A stretch of DNA of 64,000 nt from NCEH01 sp043195135 (GCF_043195135.1 NZ_JBAFWP010000007.1), one strand, 5' to 3'. Shown: positions 23,209 to 31,880, counted from the stretch's first letter. Notes: a model not told the origin generated them from the letters alone. Translations and numbers: made by a program.

Positions 23209-23223
23209 TTAGAGCATATCTAA
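23209..23223 (-). promoter_or_regulatory. Putative iron-responsive operator upstream of fbpA
   Basis: TTAGAG-CAT-ATCTAA is a 6+3+6 inverted repeat with one mismatch, closely related to the two perfect copies upstream of bfr and bfd. The position upstream of the iron uptake genes suggests an Irr (ICE-like) or Fur-family site. Confidence 0.5.
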
Positions 23224-23240
23224 ACAAGAAGTTCCGGAGC

Positions 23241-23276
23241 CGGAAAAGAAAAAGCCCGGCGAAAACGCCGGGCTTT
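23241..23276 (-). terminator. Terminator after bfr
   Basis: AAAGCCCGGCG-AAAA-CGCCGGGCTTT is an eleven-base-pair stem. On the minus strand it is followed by a T-rich tract (complement of GGAAAAGAAA), placing it 23 bases beyond the bfr stop. Confidence 0.85.
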
Positions 23277-23298
23277 CAAAACATCGCAGCAAATAGGC

Positions 23299-23781
23299 TC
23301 AGTGCTCGTCGAGCTCGCCGATGTGATGCTGCGCATAGAGCGGCAGGCCGAGCTTGGCGACGAGGTCGAGCTGGGTTTCGAGGAAGTCGATATGCCCTTC
23401 CTCGTCGGTCATCAGCTCTTCGAACAGGTCGCGGCTCGGGAAATCCTTCACCGAATGGCAGTAAGCCGCAGCTTCCTGATACAGGGCGCGGGCTTCCTGC
23501 TCGGCGGCGAGATCCGCGTCGAGAATTTCCTTCACGTCCTGGCCGATGCGCAGCGGGTCGAGCACCTGGAGGTTTGGAAAGCCGTCGAGGAACAGGATGC
23601 GGTCCACGAACTTGTCGGCGTGCACCATCTCCTCGATGGATTCGGCGCGCCACTTCTTGGCCAGGGCCTTGTATCCCCAGTTGTCGAGCATGCGGTAATG
23701 CAACCAGTACTGGTTGATCGCGGTGAGCTCCGAACGAAGGCCCCGGTTCAGATACTCGATGACCTTGGCATCACCCTTCAT
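23299..23781 (-). CDS. bfr: Bacterioferritin
   Basis: 160-residue iron-storage ferritin with a diiron ferroxidase centre. It shows MKGDAKVIEYLN, the ferroxidase glutamates in LTAINQYW and ESIEEMVHADK, and Met52, the usual heme axial ligand. ATG 23781 is chosen because GGAG lies eight bases before it; an in-frame GTG two codons upstream is less likely. A perfect TTAGAG inverted repeat lies about 54 bases before the start. Its mobilising partner bfd is the next gene upstream. Confidence 0.95.
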   Translation of the reverse strand: MKGDAKVIEYLNRGLRSELTAINQYWLHYRMLDNWGYKALAKKWRAESIEEMVHADKFVDRILFLDGFPNLQVLDPLRIGQDVKEILDADLAAEQEARALYQEAAAYCHSVKDFPSRDLFEELMTDEEGHIDFLETQLDLVAKLGLPLYAQHHIGELDEH

Positions 23782-23834
23782 GTCCACAACTCCTTAAAGC
23801 GGCGCCGCACCGGGCCGTCTCACTGGAAATATAG

Positions 23835-23849
23835 TTAGAGAAGCTCTAA
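23835..23849 (-). promoter_or_regulatory. Putative iron-responsive operator upstream of bfr
   Basis: Perfect 6+3+6 inverted repeat TTAGAG-AAG-CTCTAA about 54 bases before the bfr ATG. The form resembles the Irr iron-control element of Rhizobiales; identity of the regulator is inferred. Confidence 0.6.
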
Positions 23850-23885
23850 ACTAAGAACAAGCCTGCGGCTACTCCGTGCTTTCCC

Positions 23886-24122
23886 TTATTCCGCCGCGAT
23901 AAGCCGGCCGGTGAGGGCAGCCGCCGGGCATTCGGCGGGGCAGGACGAGCACGAGCTTTGTACCTGATCCATGATGGCGCGAATAGTACGCGCGCACCGT
24001 CCGCACTGCGGCGAACAGCCCAGGCAGCGATACACTTCGCCCGGCGAGCGGGCGCCGCCCGACGAGGCCAGGGCGTCGCGGACCTGATGATCAGAAAACA
24101 CGTTGCACGAACAAACGATCAT
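23886..24122 (-). CDS. bfd: Bacterioferritin-associated ferredoxin
   Basis: 78-residue [2Fe-2S] protein that reduces bacterioferritin to release iron. The four cluster cysteines are in MIVCSCNV (Cys4, Cys6) and GCSPQCGRC further on, the Bfd spacing. Four more cysteines (QSSCSSCPAECPA) near the C-terminus are unusual and could bind a metal. ATG 24122 matches the family start; the longer upstream frame crosses the operator and is rejected. Confidence 0.9.
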   Translation of the reverse strand: MIVCSCNVFSDHQVRDALASSGGARSPGEVYRCLGCSPQCGRCARTIRAIMDQVQSSCSSCPAECPAAALTGRLIAAE

Positions 24123-24145
24123 GGCTCGACCAAGATCTCCGTTGC

Positions 24146-24160
24146 TTAGAGAAGCTCTAA
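24146..24160 (-). promoter_or_regulatory. Putative iron-responsive operator upstream of bfd
   Basis: TTAGAG-AAG-CTCTAA, identical over 15 bases to the box upstream of bfr, 24 bases before the bfd ATG. The spacing to the start suggests it overlaps the promoter or the transcription start. Confidence 0.6.
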
Positions 24161-24328
24161 ACAACACCATAACTGTGTTATTTCTGGCAGACGCCTGCGC
24201 GCCTCGTCAATGCCATCACCCCGTCAATGTGGGATCGGCAGGCGACATTGGAAGGCTTTAAAACTAAACCTTCGAATTGTTCTATTTTACACGCCCCGGG
24301 CCGACGCAACGGAAATGGCGGCGGGCGT

Positions 24329-27043
24329 TCACTTCGGCAGGCGCAGTTCGCTGAGCATCCCGCCCTCGATACCGCGCCGCAGGTTCAGCGTTCCGCCGAC
24401 GCTGCGCGCCAGTGCGGCAATCCGCGCCATGCGGAACGGCAGGCCGGCGGTTCCGAAGCGGTCGGCGACCGCGGCAGGGCGGGTGACATCCAGCGCCTGC
24501 GCGATTTCCTCCTCCGAGAGGCTCGCCCCTTCGTCGCGGATCAGCACCGCCACGGAGGTCATGGCGCCTTCCGCCTCGCTGGGCTCCGCGAGGGTCGAGA
24601 TCAGCACAAATTGCCCCTCGGGGGTGCCGCGCAGGGCTTCTTCCAGCAGCAGGCGCAGCATCTGCGCGGTGCGGGCGGCATCGCAGCAGATCGTGGCCTG
24701 CGGGTTGAAGTCGCGCCGGATCAGGATGCGGCGGCGTTGCGCCATGCCGGCCAGATGGGCCACCGCATCGTCCACCAGCGCGTTCACGTCCAGCACCGTG
24801 CGGACGGGGGCGCCGGGAGGCGCGATCAGGCCCTCGATATCCTCCAGCGTGGCCATCAGCTGGCGTCCCGCGAGCACGGCGCCTTCCGCAAGCTTGCTGT
24901 AGCGGCGCGTGCCGATGGCGCCGAACGCCCCGGAACGCACCGCTTCCACGAAGCCGAACATCACGTTCAAAGGCTCGCGCACGCCGTGGGAGAGCCGGCG
25001 CAGCAGCGCATCGCTATCCTGCATTGCGCGCGTCGCGGCAGCCTCGAGCGGCGCCGGAGTCTCGCGGAAGACGGCGCAGAAGGCGGGAAGCTCGTCGGCG
25101 GAGCGCTCGGTCCGCGCGATCGTCACCTCCAGCGGCGCGCGGCCCTCGCCATCCTGAAGCCGAACGCCGGAGGTGCTGACGCGCCCATCCTCCGCGCGCG
25201 CCGCCGAGGCGAACAAGGCGTCCACCAGATGCCGGTCCTCGGTGCGGAAAAGCGTGGCGAAGGCGGTGCCGACCCGCGCGTCCGCGTCCAGGCTCCCCAT
25301 GCGCAGCGCCGCGCGGTTCAGATAGTCCACCTTTCCGGAGGCATCCAGCAGGGCAACGGGCACCGGAATGAGGTCCAGCGCCTCGTGCCGCGCGCGGTGT
25401 GCGCCGCGCGCGGGAACGCCGGCCGCGTCCGGCGCTGCCGCCTCGATCGCCCGCACGAGATGGACGAGGGCGGTTTCCCCGTTCCACGGCACGGAGACAA
25501 GGCGCACCTCCACCGGCAGCGGCGCGCCGTCCACGCGGGCAAAGTGGAGTTGTCCGCCGGTGTCCACACGCCACAGACGCGAGGCAACACCACCCGTGCG
25601 CTGGAACTCCTGCGCGTCGGGCACGCCCGCCCAGCCGAGGATGGTGCGGTTGACGCGCACGAACTGGCCCTGCTGCTGAACCGCGATCCCGATCGGCAGC
25701 CGGTCCAGCAGGCTGTCGGCCGATTCAACCGCGCCGCGCCCGGCGCCCGGCGCCGGAACGGCCAACGCGCGCGGACGGGCATCCATGTCCTCGACCCTGT
25801 CATCGGCGAATTTCGCCGCTGCGGCGGCCATCTCGTCCGGGCCGGGTGCCGGGGGCGCAGGGGTATGAAGCGCAGGGGAATGGAACAGAGGGGAATGGGG
25901 AGGGGCGGCAGGAATTTCATCGGGCTCCGCCTCGGCGGGCGCGGCGCGCCGATCCGCTGCCCCTGTTCCCGGCGGCGCGGCCTCCGCGTCGTCGCCCGCG
26001 TGTTCGCTGCGGCGCCCATCGGATGGCCATTCCCACTCGGTGCGTGCGTCTTGAGGACCTTCTGGCGCGGCGCCGTCATCCGCGTGCGGCTGCCGGCCCA
26101 AACCCTCGCGCGAGACCGCATCGTGCGAAACCGCATCGCGCGAGACAACATCGCGCGCGCCCTGCGGCGCGTTCCAGCCGTTCACCGCCTCGTGGAGCGT
26201 GCGGGCGATCTCGTGAAACGCGGATCGCTCCCGCTGCGTGAGAGGTCCGCCCCGCAGCGGCACGACATTTACCGGCGCCTCGTCGCGCTCACCACCCTTG
26301 CCCATGCCCGCCGGCGTATCATCGAAGGCGGAAGGCGGCCACAGGATTCCAAATCCGCGCACCCCCGTGCGCCGCCGCATCCCGTCCAGCAGCGGCATGC
26401 CGCCGAGCACGATCCGGCGCGGGTGCGGCTCCTGCGTGTGGACCAGGACGTCGGCGAAGCTCGAGCCCGCCTGGATCGCCGCCTCGATCGCCGTGCTGTC
26501 GCGCAGCAGGCCGGCGTCCGCCAATTGCCGGAAGCTGCGCCCCAGCCACCCGCCGAGGCGCAGGCCGAGCCCGTCCACGGCGGATTCCGACAGGAAGCGG
26601 ATCACGCCCGCGTCATCCGTCTCCCATGTGAAGCGGACCGGGCGCGGCTCCTGTGTCATGTCCCTTGCCTCCGCTGCGGGCGCCTCGCGCACGGGCTGAT
26701 GGGGCTGCGGCGCGAGCGCCTCGGGATCGACAAACAGCACGAGCCGTCCGAGCGGCGAGGAGAGGCTCGCGCAGGAGAACATGCGCGTGGTGAACTGCGC
26801 CGGCAGGCGCACCCGCTCCAGATGTCGCACGCCGTTGGAACTGGCGGCGACCTGTCGCATGATGTCGAGGACAGACTTCGGCGCCGGCTGATCTTCATGA
26901 AGTCCAAGCCTTGCGCAGGCGGCGGTGGCGGCAATGATCTTGCCCTCCCGGATCGATACCAGGAAGGAGGGGAGATCGTCGCGCCGCAGGGGTGCAAGCG
27001 CGGGTTCGTTCAGTGCCAAGAGGCGCGACGTGTGTTCGCTCAT
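24329..27043 (-). CDS. PAS/histidine-kinase-like sensor with degenerate ATP site
   Basis: 904-residue predicted cytoplasmic sensor. PAS-like segments occur in the N-terminal 220 residues and again at about 420-650, separated by a Pro/Ala/Arg-rich low-complexity linker. A HisKA-type H-box follows with His686 (RLSHGVREPLNVMFGFVEAV). The HATPase part keeps a DEG (G1-like) and FGTAGLPFRMARIAALARSVGG (G2-like) but the N-box reads LLLEEALRGTPEG, with Glu where Asn normally coordinates Mg2+. It may be a DivL/PdhS-type kinase or pseudokinase. ATG 27043 is chosen; GTG 27058 is possible. Confidence 0.75.
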   Translation of the reverse strand: MSEHTSRLLALNEPALAPLRRDDLPSFLVSIREGKIIAATAACARLGLHEDQPAPKSVLDIMRQVAASSNGVRHLERVRLPAQFTTRMFSCASLSSPLGRLVLFVDPEALAPQPHQPVREAPAAEARDMTQEPRPVRFTWETDDAGVIRFLSESAVDGLGLRLGGWLGRSFRQLADAGLLRDSTAIEAAIQAGSSFADVLVHTQEPHPRRIVLGGMPLLDGMRRRTGVRGFGILWPPSAFDDTPAGMGKGGERDEAPVNVVPLRGGPLTQRERSAFHEIARTLHEAVNGWNAPQGARDVVSRDAVSHDAVSREGLGRQPHADDGAAPEGPQDARTEWEWPSDGRRSEHAGDDAEAAPPGTGAADRRAAPAEAEPDEIPAAPPHSPLFHSPALHTPAPPAPGPDEMAAAAAKFADDRVEDMDARPRALAVPAPGAGRGAVESADSLLDRLPIGIAVQQQGQFVRVNRTILGWAGVPDAQEFQRTGGVASRLWRVDTGGQLHFARVDGAPLPVEVRLVSVPWNGETALVHLVRAIEAAAPDAAGVPARGAHRARHEALDLIPVPVALLDASGKVDYLNRAALRMGSLDADARVGTAFATLFRTEDRHLVDALFASAARAEDGRVSTSGVRLQDGEGRAPLEVTIARTERSADELPAFCAVFRETPAPLEAAATRAMQDSDALLRRLSHGVREPLNVMFGFVEAVRSGAFGAIGTRRYSKLAEGAVLAGRQLMATLEDIEGLIAPPGAPVRTVLDVNALVDDAVAHLAGMAQRRRILIRRDFNPQATICCDAARTAQMLRLLLEEALRGTPEGQFVLISTLAEPSEAEGAMTSVAVLIRDEGASLSEEEIAQALDVTRPAAVADRFGTAGLPFRMARIAALARSVGGTLNLRRGIEGGMLSELRLPK

Positions 27044-27173
27044 CACCGCGAATGACACCCCTTGTTTTTCGGCCGTACCATCTCGACCTGGATCCCAGCA
27101 ACCGGCATTCTAGGTTCGCAGATAAACCTTAACAGTACCGCAAACGCGTAGCCGTCGCATTAATGTTTCATAT

Positions 27174-27182
27174 TGCGGCGCA
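27174..27182. promoter_or_regulatory. TGCGGCGCA site upstream of phasin 1
   Basis: TGCGGCGCA (TGC-N3-GCA dyad) about 80 bases before the first phasin start, identical to a 9-mer upstream of the second phasin. The form fits the TGC/GCA-type sites of the PHB regulator PhaR; the regulator is inferred. Confidence 0.4.
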
Positions 27183-27262
27183 TAGGCTGAGATAGACTAA
27201 GATGCGGTTGGAGCGGCCGGCGCCGTTGGCTGATCTCCCCAAAAGCCCGAGGAGTGACGACG

Positions 27263-27826
27263 ATGACCACGAAACTGGGTCCCGATCTTGAGCTGCCCGC
27301 GGAATTGAGGGCCATTGCCGAAAAGAACGTTACGCAGGCGCGCCAGGCCTTCGATACCTTGTTCGATACGGCGCGCAGCGCCGTGAACGAGTCGGAAGGG
27401 CGGATCGAGGAAGTGCGCTCCGGCATCCGCGAGCTGCGTCAGAAAACCCTCGGGCTGGTCGAATCCAACGTGAATGCCAGCTTCGACTTCCTGAACAAGC
27501 TGGTGCGCGCGAAGAGCCCCCAGGAAGTGCTTTCCCTGCAGGCCGAATTCGTCACCGCCCAGGTTCAGGCCGTCGCCAGCCAGGCCGCGGCGCTCGGTTC
27601 GGACGCCCGCAACCTTGGGGAATCCACTGTCCGCTCGCTCGATGAGCACGCCCGCGCGCTGGCGGAACGGGTCCAGGCCCTCGGTGCTGCCGCAGCGCAA
27701 CATGCCAAGTCCACCGCCGAAGCCGCCCAGGCCGCCGGCACCGCCGCTGCCCACGACGCGCAGGCTGCGACCCAGCAGGCCGCCAGCCAGTTCGAGCAGC
27801 CCCACGATCCGAACCGCACTTACTGA
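27263..27826 (+). CDS. Phasin family protein 1
   Basis: 187-residue phasin, an amphipathic helical protein that coats polyhydroxyalkanoate granules. Core phasin features: EKNVTQARQAFDTLFDTARSAV, NVNASFDFLNKLVRAKSPQEVLSLQAEFV. The C-terminal third is a long Ala/Gln-rich helix (about residues 120-175). ATG 27263 has GAGGAG about 9 bases upstream; a GTG three codons earlier is also in frame. Paired with a second phasin 174 bases downstream. Confidence 0.9.
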   Translation: MTTKLGPDLELPAELRAIAEKNVTQARQAFDTLFDTARSAVNESEGRIEEVRSGIRELRQKTLGLVESNVNASFDFLNKLVRAKSPQEVLSLQAEFVTAQVQAVASQAAALGSDARNLGESTVRSLDEHARALAERVQALGAAAAQHAKSTAEAAQAAGTAAAHDAQAATQQAASQFEQPHDPNRTY

Positions 27827-27846
27827 AGAAATCCGGCGGATGTCGT

Positions 27847-27879
27847 TGTGCGGCGCAAAAATTATTTTTGTGCCGCACA
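27847..27879. promoter_or_regulatory. 33-base palindrome upstream of phasin 2
   Basis: Inverted repeat with 15-base arms, one mismatch and a three-base centre: left arm TGTGCGGCGCAAAAA (27847-27861), right arm TTTTTGTGCCGCACA (27865-27879). The left arm contains the TGCGGCGCA 9-mer also seen upstream of phasin 1, and TATAGT (27889-27894) just downstream may be a -10. It could be a dimeric repressor operator or, less likely, a terminator for phasin 1. Confidence 0.6.
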
Positions 27880-28000
27880 CTTTTGAGGTATAGTGTCGCG
27901 GGGTCGAGGCTGAGGGCAGAAAAGTCGCTTTGGCAATGTTCGAGCGTGCTTTTCGGCCTGCGCGGGCCTGAATTGAAGCCAAGCCACCGCCGAGGAAACA

Positions 28001-28459
28001 ATGAACGACACCTTTGCCAAAGCCTTCCAGGACCAGATGACCGCCGCCAACGGCGCGTTCGCCAAGATGGAAGTTCCGGCCGCGTTCCGCGAAATGGCGG
28101 AAAAGAGCGTCGAGAGCTATCGTGACAATTACGAGAAGCTCAAGGCGGCCGCAACGCAGACCTCCGACATCCTCGAAGACAGCTATTCGACCGCCAGCAA
28201 GGGTGTCTCCGAATACAATCTCAAGTCGCTCGAAATCCTGCGCTCGAACGTGAACGCCGCGTTCGATTTCTTCGCCTCCGTGGTTTCGGCGAAGTCGGCG
28301 GCCGAGGCGGTGGAACTGTCCACCGCGCATCTGCGCCACCAGTTCGACGCCCTCTCCGGCCAGGCCAAGGAATTGTCGGCCCTCGCGCAGAAGATCGCGA
28401 CCGAATCCTCCGAGCCGATCAAGGCCGGCGTGGAAAAGACCCTCAACAAGGCGGCGTGA
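28001..28459 (+). CDS. Phasin family protein 2
   Basis: 152-residue phasin_2-type protein: ATQTSDILEDSYSTASKGVSEYN and NVNAAFDFFASVVSAKSAAEAVELSTAHLRHQFD, followed by LSGQAKELSALAQKIA. No signal or membrane segment. It shares the NVNA(S/A)FDF core with the neighbouring phasin, so the pair probably arose by duplication and divergence. A strong terminator follows. Confidence 0.93.
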   Translation: MNDTFAKAFQDQMTAANGAFAKMEVPAAFREMAEKSVESYRDNYEKLKAAATQTSDILEDSYSTASKGVSEYNLKSLEILRSNVNAAFDFFASVVSAKSAAEAVELSTAHLRHQFDALSGQAKELSALAQKIATESSEPIKAGVEKTLNKAA

Positions 28460-28488
28460 TCGTCCGTCTTCCTCGCAAGACTGCGAAG

Positions 28489-28516
28489 AGGCGCCGGGTT
28501 TCCGGCGCCTTTTTTA
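28489..28516 (+). terminator. Terminator after phasin 2
   Basis: AGGCGCCGG-GTTT-CCGGCGCCT stem followed by TTTTTTA, 30 bases after the phasin 2 stop. Confidence 0.9.
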
Positions 28517-28692
28517 TTGCCGCCGGTTTTATTGCGGCGTACGCCGCGAACACTTCCGTTTCAATCGTGCCGGCGATCCGATCCTGGCGCGGCTGCGCGC
28601 TCCACCTCGGGCGGCTGGGATGTCGTCACGGGATCGCGCCTTGACGGGCACCGCGCGTCTTGCCAAGACGCGCACGTCCAAGTGAGCAAAAA

Positions 28693-29715
28693 ATGCGCGC
28701 CATCGGTTCCTATTCGCCCATCCTGCTTGTCGGCCCGTCCTGGGTCGGGGACATGGTGATGGCGGCGAGCCTGATCGAAAGCCTGCGCATCCGCGATCCC
28801 GGCCGCCCCGTCGATGTGATCGCGCCGCCGGCCTCCCTGCCGATCGCGCGGCTCATCCGCGGCGTCCGCCGGACCATTCCCCTCGGCCTCGGCCATGGCG
28901 AGTTCGGGCTGATGGAGCGCTGGAAGGCCGGGCGCGCGCTGCGCAAGGAAGGCTATGGCAAGGCCATCATCCTGCCGCGCGCCTTCAAGGCCGCCATCGT
29001 GCCCTTCGCCGCCGGCATTCCCGAGCGCATCGGCTATGCCGCCGAGGGACGCAGCCTCCTGCTGACGGATTCGCGGCCCGACCGGGATCGCAAGACCGCG
29101 CGCACGATCGATCGTTTCGTGGCCCTCGGGGCTCCGCGCGGCGACCAATTGGCCGCGCCCCGGCCCACGCTTTTCCTGCCCGACGGCGCGCGAGAGGCGG
29201 CGGCGGGGCGTTTTCCGCTGGAGGGGGAGGGGCCTGTCATGGTGCTCTGCCCCGGCGCCGAATATGGCCCCGCCAAGCAATGGCCGGCCACCAAGTTCGC
29301 CCGCCTCGCCGCGCGGGCCGTGGAGGCGGGCTATCGCGTGCGCATCCTCGGCGGGCCGAAGGATGTGTCCATCGCCGGGCAGATCGTCAAGCAGAGCGGT
29401 GTGCCGGTGGACAATATCGCCGGCAAGACCACGCTGATGGATGCCGCCGCTTTGCTGGGCATGGCGGATGTGGTGGTCTCGAACGATTCCGGCCTCATGC
29501 ACGTGGCCGGCGCGCTCGACCGGCCCCTGGTGGTGATCTATGGCTCCAGCTCGGAAAAGATGACGCCGCCCACCGGCCCCCGGTCCCGCGTCGTGGCGCG
29601 CGAGCTGCCCTGTCGCCCGTGCCACAAGCGCGAATGCCCGCTTGGCACCCTGGCGTGCCTTGAAGTCATCGCCCCCGAAGAGGTTCTGGCGGCGGCACGG
29701 GCCGTTCAGGCATGA
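28693..29715 (+). CDS. waaF: LPS heptosyltransferase II
   Basis: 340-residue GT9 glycosyltransferase adding the second L-glycero-D-manno-heptose to the LPS inner core. Starts MRAIGSYSPILLVGPSWVGDMVM, the WaaF N-terminus; SNDSGLMHVAGALDRPLV and the GSSSEKMTPP motif bind the ADP-heptose donor. ATG 28693 fits homology although an open frame continues 33 bases upstream. The stop overlaps the waaC ATG by four bases, so it heads an ADP-heptose/LPS operon waaF-waaC-hldD-hldE. Confidence 0.92.
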   Translation: MRAIGSYSPILLVGPSWVGDMVMAASLIESLRIRDPGRPVDVIAPPASLPIARLIRGVRRTIPLGLGHGEFGLMERWKAGRALRKEGYGKAIILPRAFKAAIVPFAAGIPERIGYAAEGRSLLLTDSRPDRDRKTARTIDRFVALGAPRGDQLAAPRPTLFLPDGAREAAAGRFPLEGEGPVMVLCPGAEYGPAKQWPATKFARLAARAVEAGYRVRILGGPKDVSIAGQIVKQSGVPVDNIAGKTTLMDAAALLGMADVVVSNDSGLMHVAGALDRPLVVIYGSSSEKMTPPTGPRSRVVARELPCRPCHKRECPLGTLACLEVIAPEEVLAAARAVQA

Positions 29716-30803
29716 AGGTTCTGGTGGTCAAGCTGTCCTCCCTCGGCGACGTGGTGCACACGTTCCCGGCGGTCACGGACGCCGCGCGGGCCCTGCCCGG
29801 CCTCACGCTGGATTGGGCGGTGGAAGAGGCATTCGTTCCCCTGGTCGAATCCCACCCCGCCGTGCGGCGCGCCATTGCGGTGCCGCTGCGGCGCTTGCGG
29901 AAAGCGCCCGGCGAAGCACTGCGCAGCGGCGCCGTCGCGGCGATCCGCACCGCCTTGCGCGCGGAACCCTATGATGTGGTGATCGACGCCCAGGGCTTGA
30001 TGAAGAGCGCCGCCGTCGGCCTGTTCGCGCGCGGACGGCGCCATGGCTTTGCCCGGGGCAGCGCCCGCGAGGGGCTCGCGACCTTCGCCTATCACACCAC
30101 CCATGTGGTGCCGGAAACCGAGCATATGGCGGTGCGGCTGCGCAAGCTGTTCGCCGCGAGCCTCGGCTATTCCCTGGAGGGCCTGACCGCCGACGCCGGG
30201 CTCGCTGTCCCCGCCGACACCGAAGGGCAGGGGAGCGCGGCGCCTTATATCGTGATGCTGCACGGCACCACGTGGCGCACCAAGACCTGGCCGGTGAAGC
30301 ACTGGCGCGATCTCGCCCTGATGGCGGCCGAGCGGGGCTATGAAACCCGCATCTTCGCCCAGGGCCGGGAGGAGACTGCGCGCGCCACCGCCATCGCGGC
30401 CCAGATCCCGACCGTGCGGATCGTGCCGCCCGGCCCCATCACCGCGCTGGCGCCGGTGATTGCGCGCGCGCAGGCGGTGGTGAGCGTCGATTCCGGCCTC
30501 GGCCACCTTGCGGCCGCGCTCGCGGTGCCGACGATCGGGCTTTATGGCCCGACAAATCCGCGCCTGACGGGCCTTTTCGGCCCCAAGGCTCTGGAATTGA
30601 AATCGCTGCGCCCTTGTGCGCCGTGCGAGCGCGCCCATTGCCGGATCGCCCCCGATCTCGTCGAGGGACCGCCCTGCCTGACGGATTTCAGCGCGCGGGA
30701 TGTATGGCGCGCGCTCAATGTCCTGCGCTTCGGACATGCCGATGCGATGGACAAGACCGGAAGCAGCGTGGCACAGGGGAGCGCATCACCGCCTGCGCCC
30801 TGA
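29712..30803 (+). CDS. waaC: LPS heptosyltransferase I
   Basis: 363-residue GT9 enzyme that adds the first heptose to Kdo. Starts MKVLVVKLSSLGDVVHTFPAV, diagnostic of WaaC, and has HGTTWRTKTWPVKHW and VSVDSGLGHLAAALAVPTIGLYGPT for acceptor and ADP-heptose binding. Coupled to waaF by ATGA overlap. A short hydrophilic tail (SSVAQGSASPPAP) extends beyond the usual length. Confidence 0.92.
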   Translation: MKVLVVKLSSLGDVVHTFPAVTDAARALPGLTLDWAVEEAFVPLVESHPAVRRAIAVPLRRLRKAPGEALRSGAVAAIRTALRAEPYDVVIDAQGLMKSAAVGLFARGRRHGFARGSAREGLATFAYHTTHVVPETEHMAVRLRKLFAASLGYSLEGLTADAGLAVPADTEGQGSAAPYIVMLHGTTWRTKTWPVKHWRDLALMAAERGYETRIFAQGREETARATAIAAQIPTVRIVPPGPITALAPVIARAQAVVSVDSGLGHLAAALAVPTIGLYGPTNPRLTGLFGPKALELKSLRPCAPCERAHCRIAPDLVEGPPCLTDFSARDVWRALNVLRFGHADAMDKTGSSVAQGSASPPAP

Positions 30804-30815
30804 ATGGTAGCCTGA

Positions 30816-31826
30816 ATGATCCGCACCGCCCGTTCCGCCCGCGATACGATCCTCGTCACCGGGGGCGCCGGCTTCATCGGCTCGAACATCGCCCGCGCGT
30901 TTGCCGTCGACGGCTGGCGGGTGGTGGTCGCCGACTGGCTGGAGGACGGCCCCAAATGGCTCAATCTGCGCGACATCCTGCTCGATGACGTGATCCGGCC
31001 GGAGGCGGTGCCCGCCTTCGTGGAGCGCGAGGGCGGGCGGCTGGGCGCGATCGTCCACATGGGCGCGATTTCCGCGACTACGGAGCGGGACGGCGACAAG
31101 ATCGTCGCCCGCAACATCCGCCCGACGCTGGACCTGTGGGACCAGTGCGCCCGCAAGGGCATCCGCTTCATCTATGCCTCGTCCGCCGCCACCTATGGCG
31201 ACGGCACGGACGGCTTCCGGGACGAGGAGGGCGCCGCCGCGCTCGACCGCCTCTCGCCGCTCAACGCCTATGGCTGGAGCAAGCTGATGGCGGACCGCCG
31301 GTTCGCGGCGGACGTCGCGGCCGGCCGGCCGGTGCCGCCGCAATGGGCGGGCCTGCGCTTCTTCAATGTCTATGGTCCGGGCGAGGCCCATAAGGACGAC
31401 ATGCGCTCGGTGGTCCACAAGATCTATCCGACCGCAGCGCTGGGCGAGCCTGTAACGCTCTTCAAATCCCATGATCCGGGATATGAGGACGGCGGGCAGC
31501 TGCGGGATTTCGTCTATGTGGGCGATTGCGTCGCGGTCGTGCGCTGGCTGCTGGAGACGCCCACCGCGAGCGGCATCTTCAATGTCGGCACCGGGCAGGC
31601 CCGCAGCTTCGCGGATCTCGCAAAAGCCGTGTTCGCGGCGGCCGGCAAGGATCCGCGCATCACCTATGTCGATATGCCGGTTTCCATCCGCAACGCGTAT
31701 CAATATTTCACCCAGGCGGACGTCTCGAAACTGCGCGCCGCAGGCTTTACCCGCCCGTTCACCTCGCTGGAGGACGGCGTGCGGATCTATGTCACCGAGC
31801 ATTTGCGCGGCCGCAATTCCGCCTGA
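30816..31826 (+). CDS. hldD: ADP-glyceromanno-heptose 6-epimerase
   Basis: 336-residue short-chain dehydrogenase-type epimerase making ADP-L-glycero-D-manno-heptose, the substrate of WaaC/WaaF. NADP-binding ILVTGGAGFIGSNIARAFA at the N-terminus and YGWSKLMAD (YxxxK catalytic pair) are seen. It follows waaC by 12 bases in the same operon. Confidence 0.94.
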   Translation: MIRTARSARDTILVTGGAGFIGSNIARAFAVDGWRVVVADWLEDGPKWLNLRDILLDDVIRPEAVPAFVEREGGRLGAIVHMGAISATTERDGDKIVARNIRPTLDLWDQCARKGIRFIYASSAATYGDGTDGFRDEEGAAALDRLSPLNAYGWSKLMADRRFAADVAAGRPVPPQWAGLRFFNVYGPGEAHKDDMRSVVHKIYPTAALGEPVTLFKSHDPGYEDGGQLRDFVYVGDCVAVVRWLLETPTASGIFNVGTGQARSFADLAKAVFAAAGKDPRITYVDMPVSIRNAYQYFTQADVSKLRAAGFTRPFTSLEDGVRIYVTEHLRGRNSA

Positions 31827-31880
31827 TGCCCGGGACCTTGCACGACCCAACGGCTGATCTTGTCCCAGGATACCGGCACC

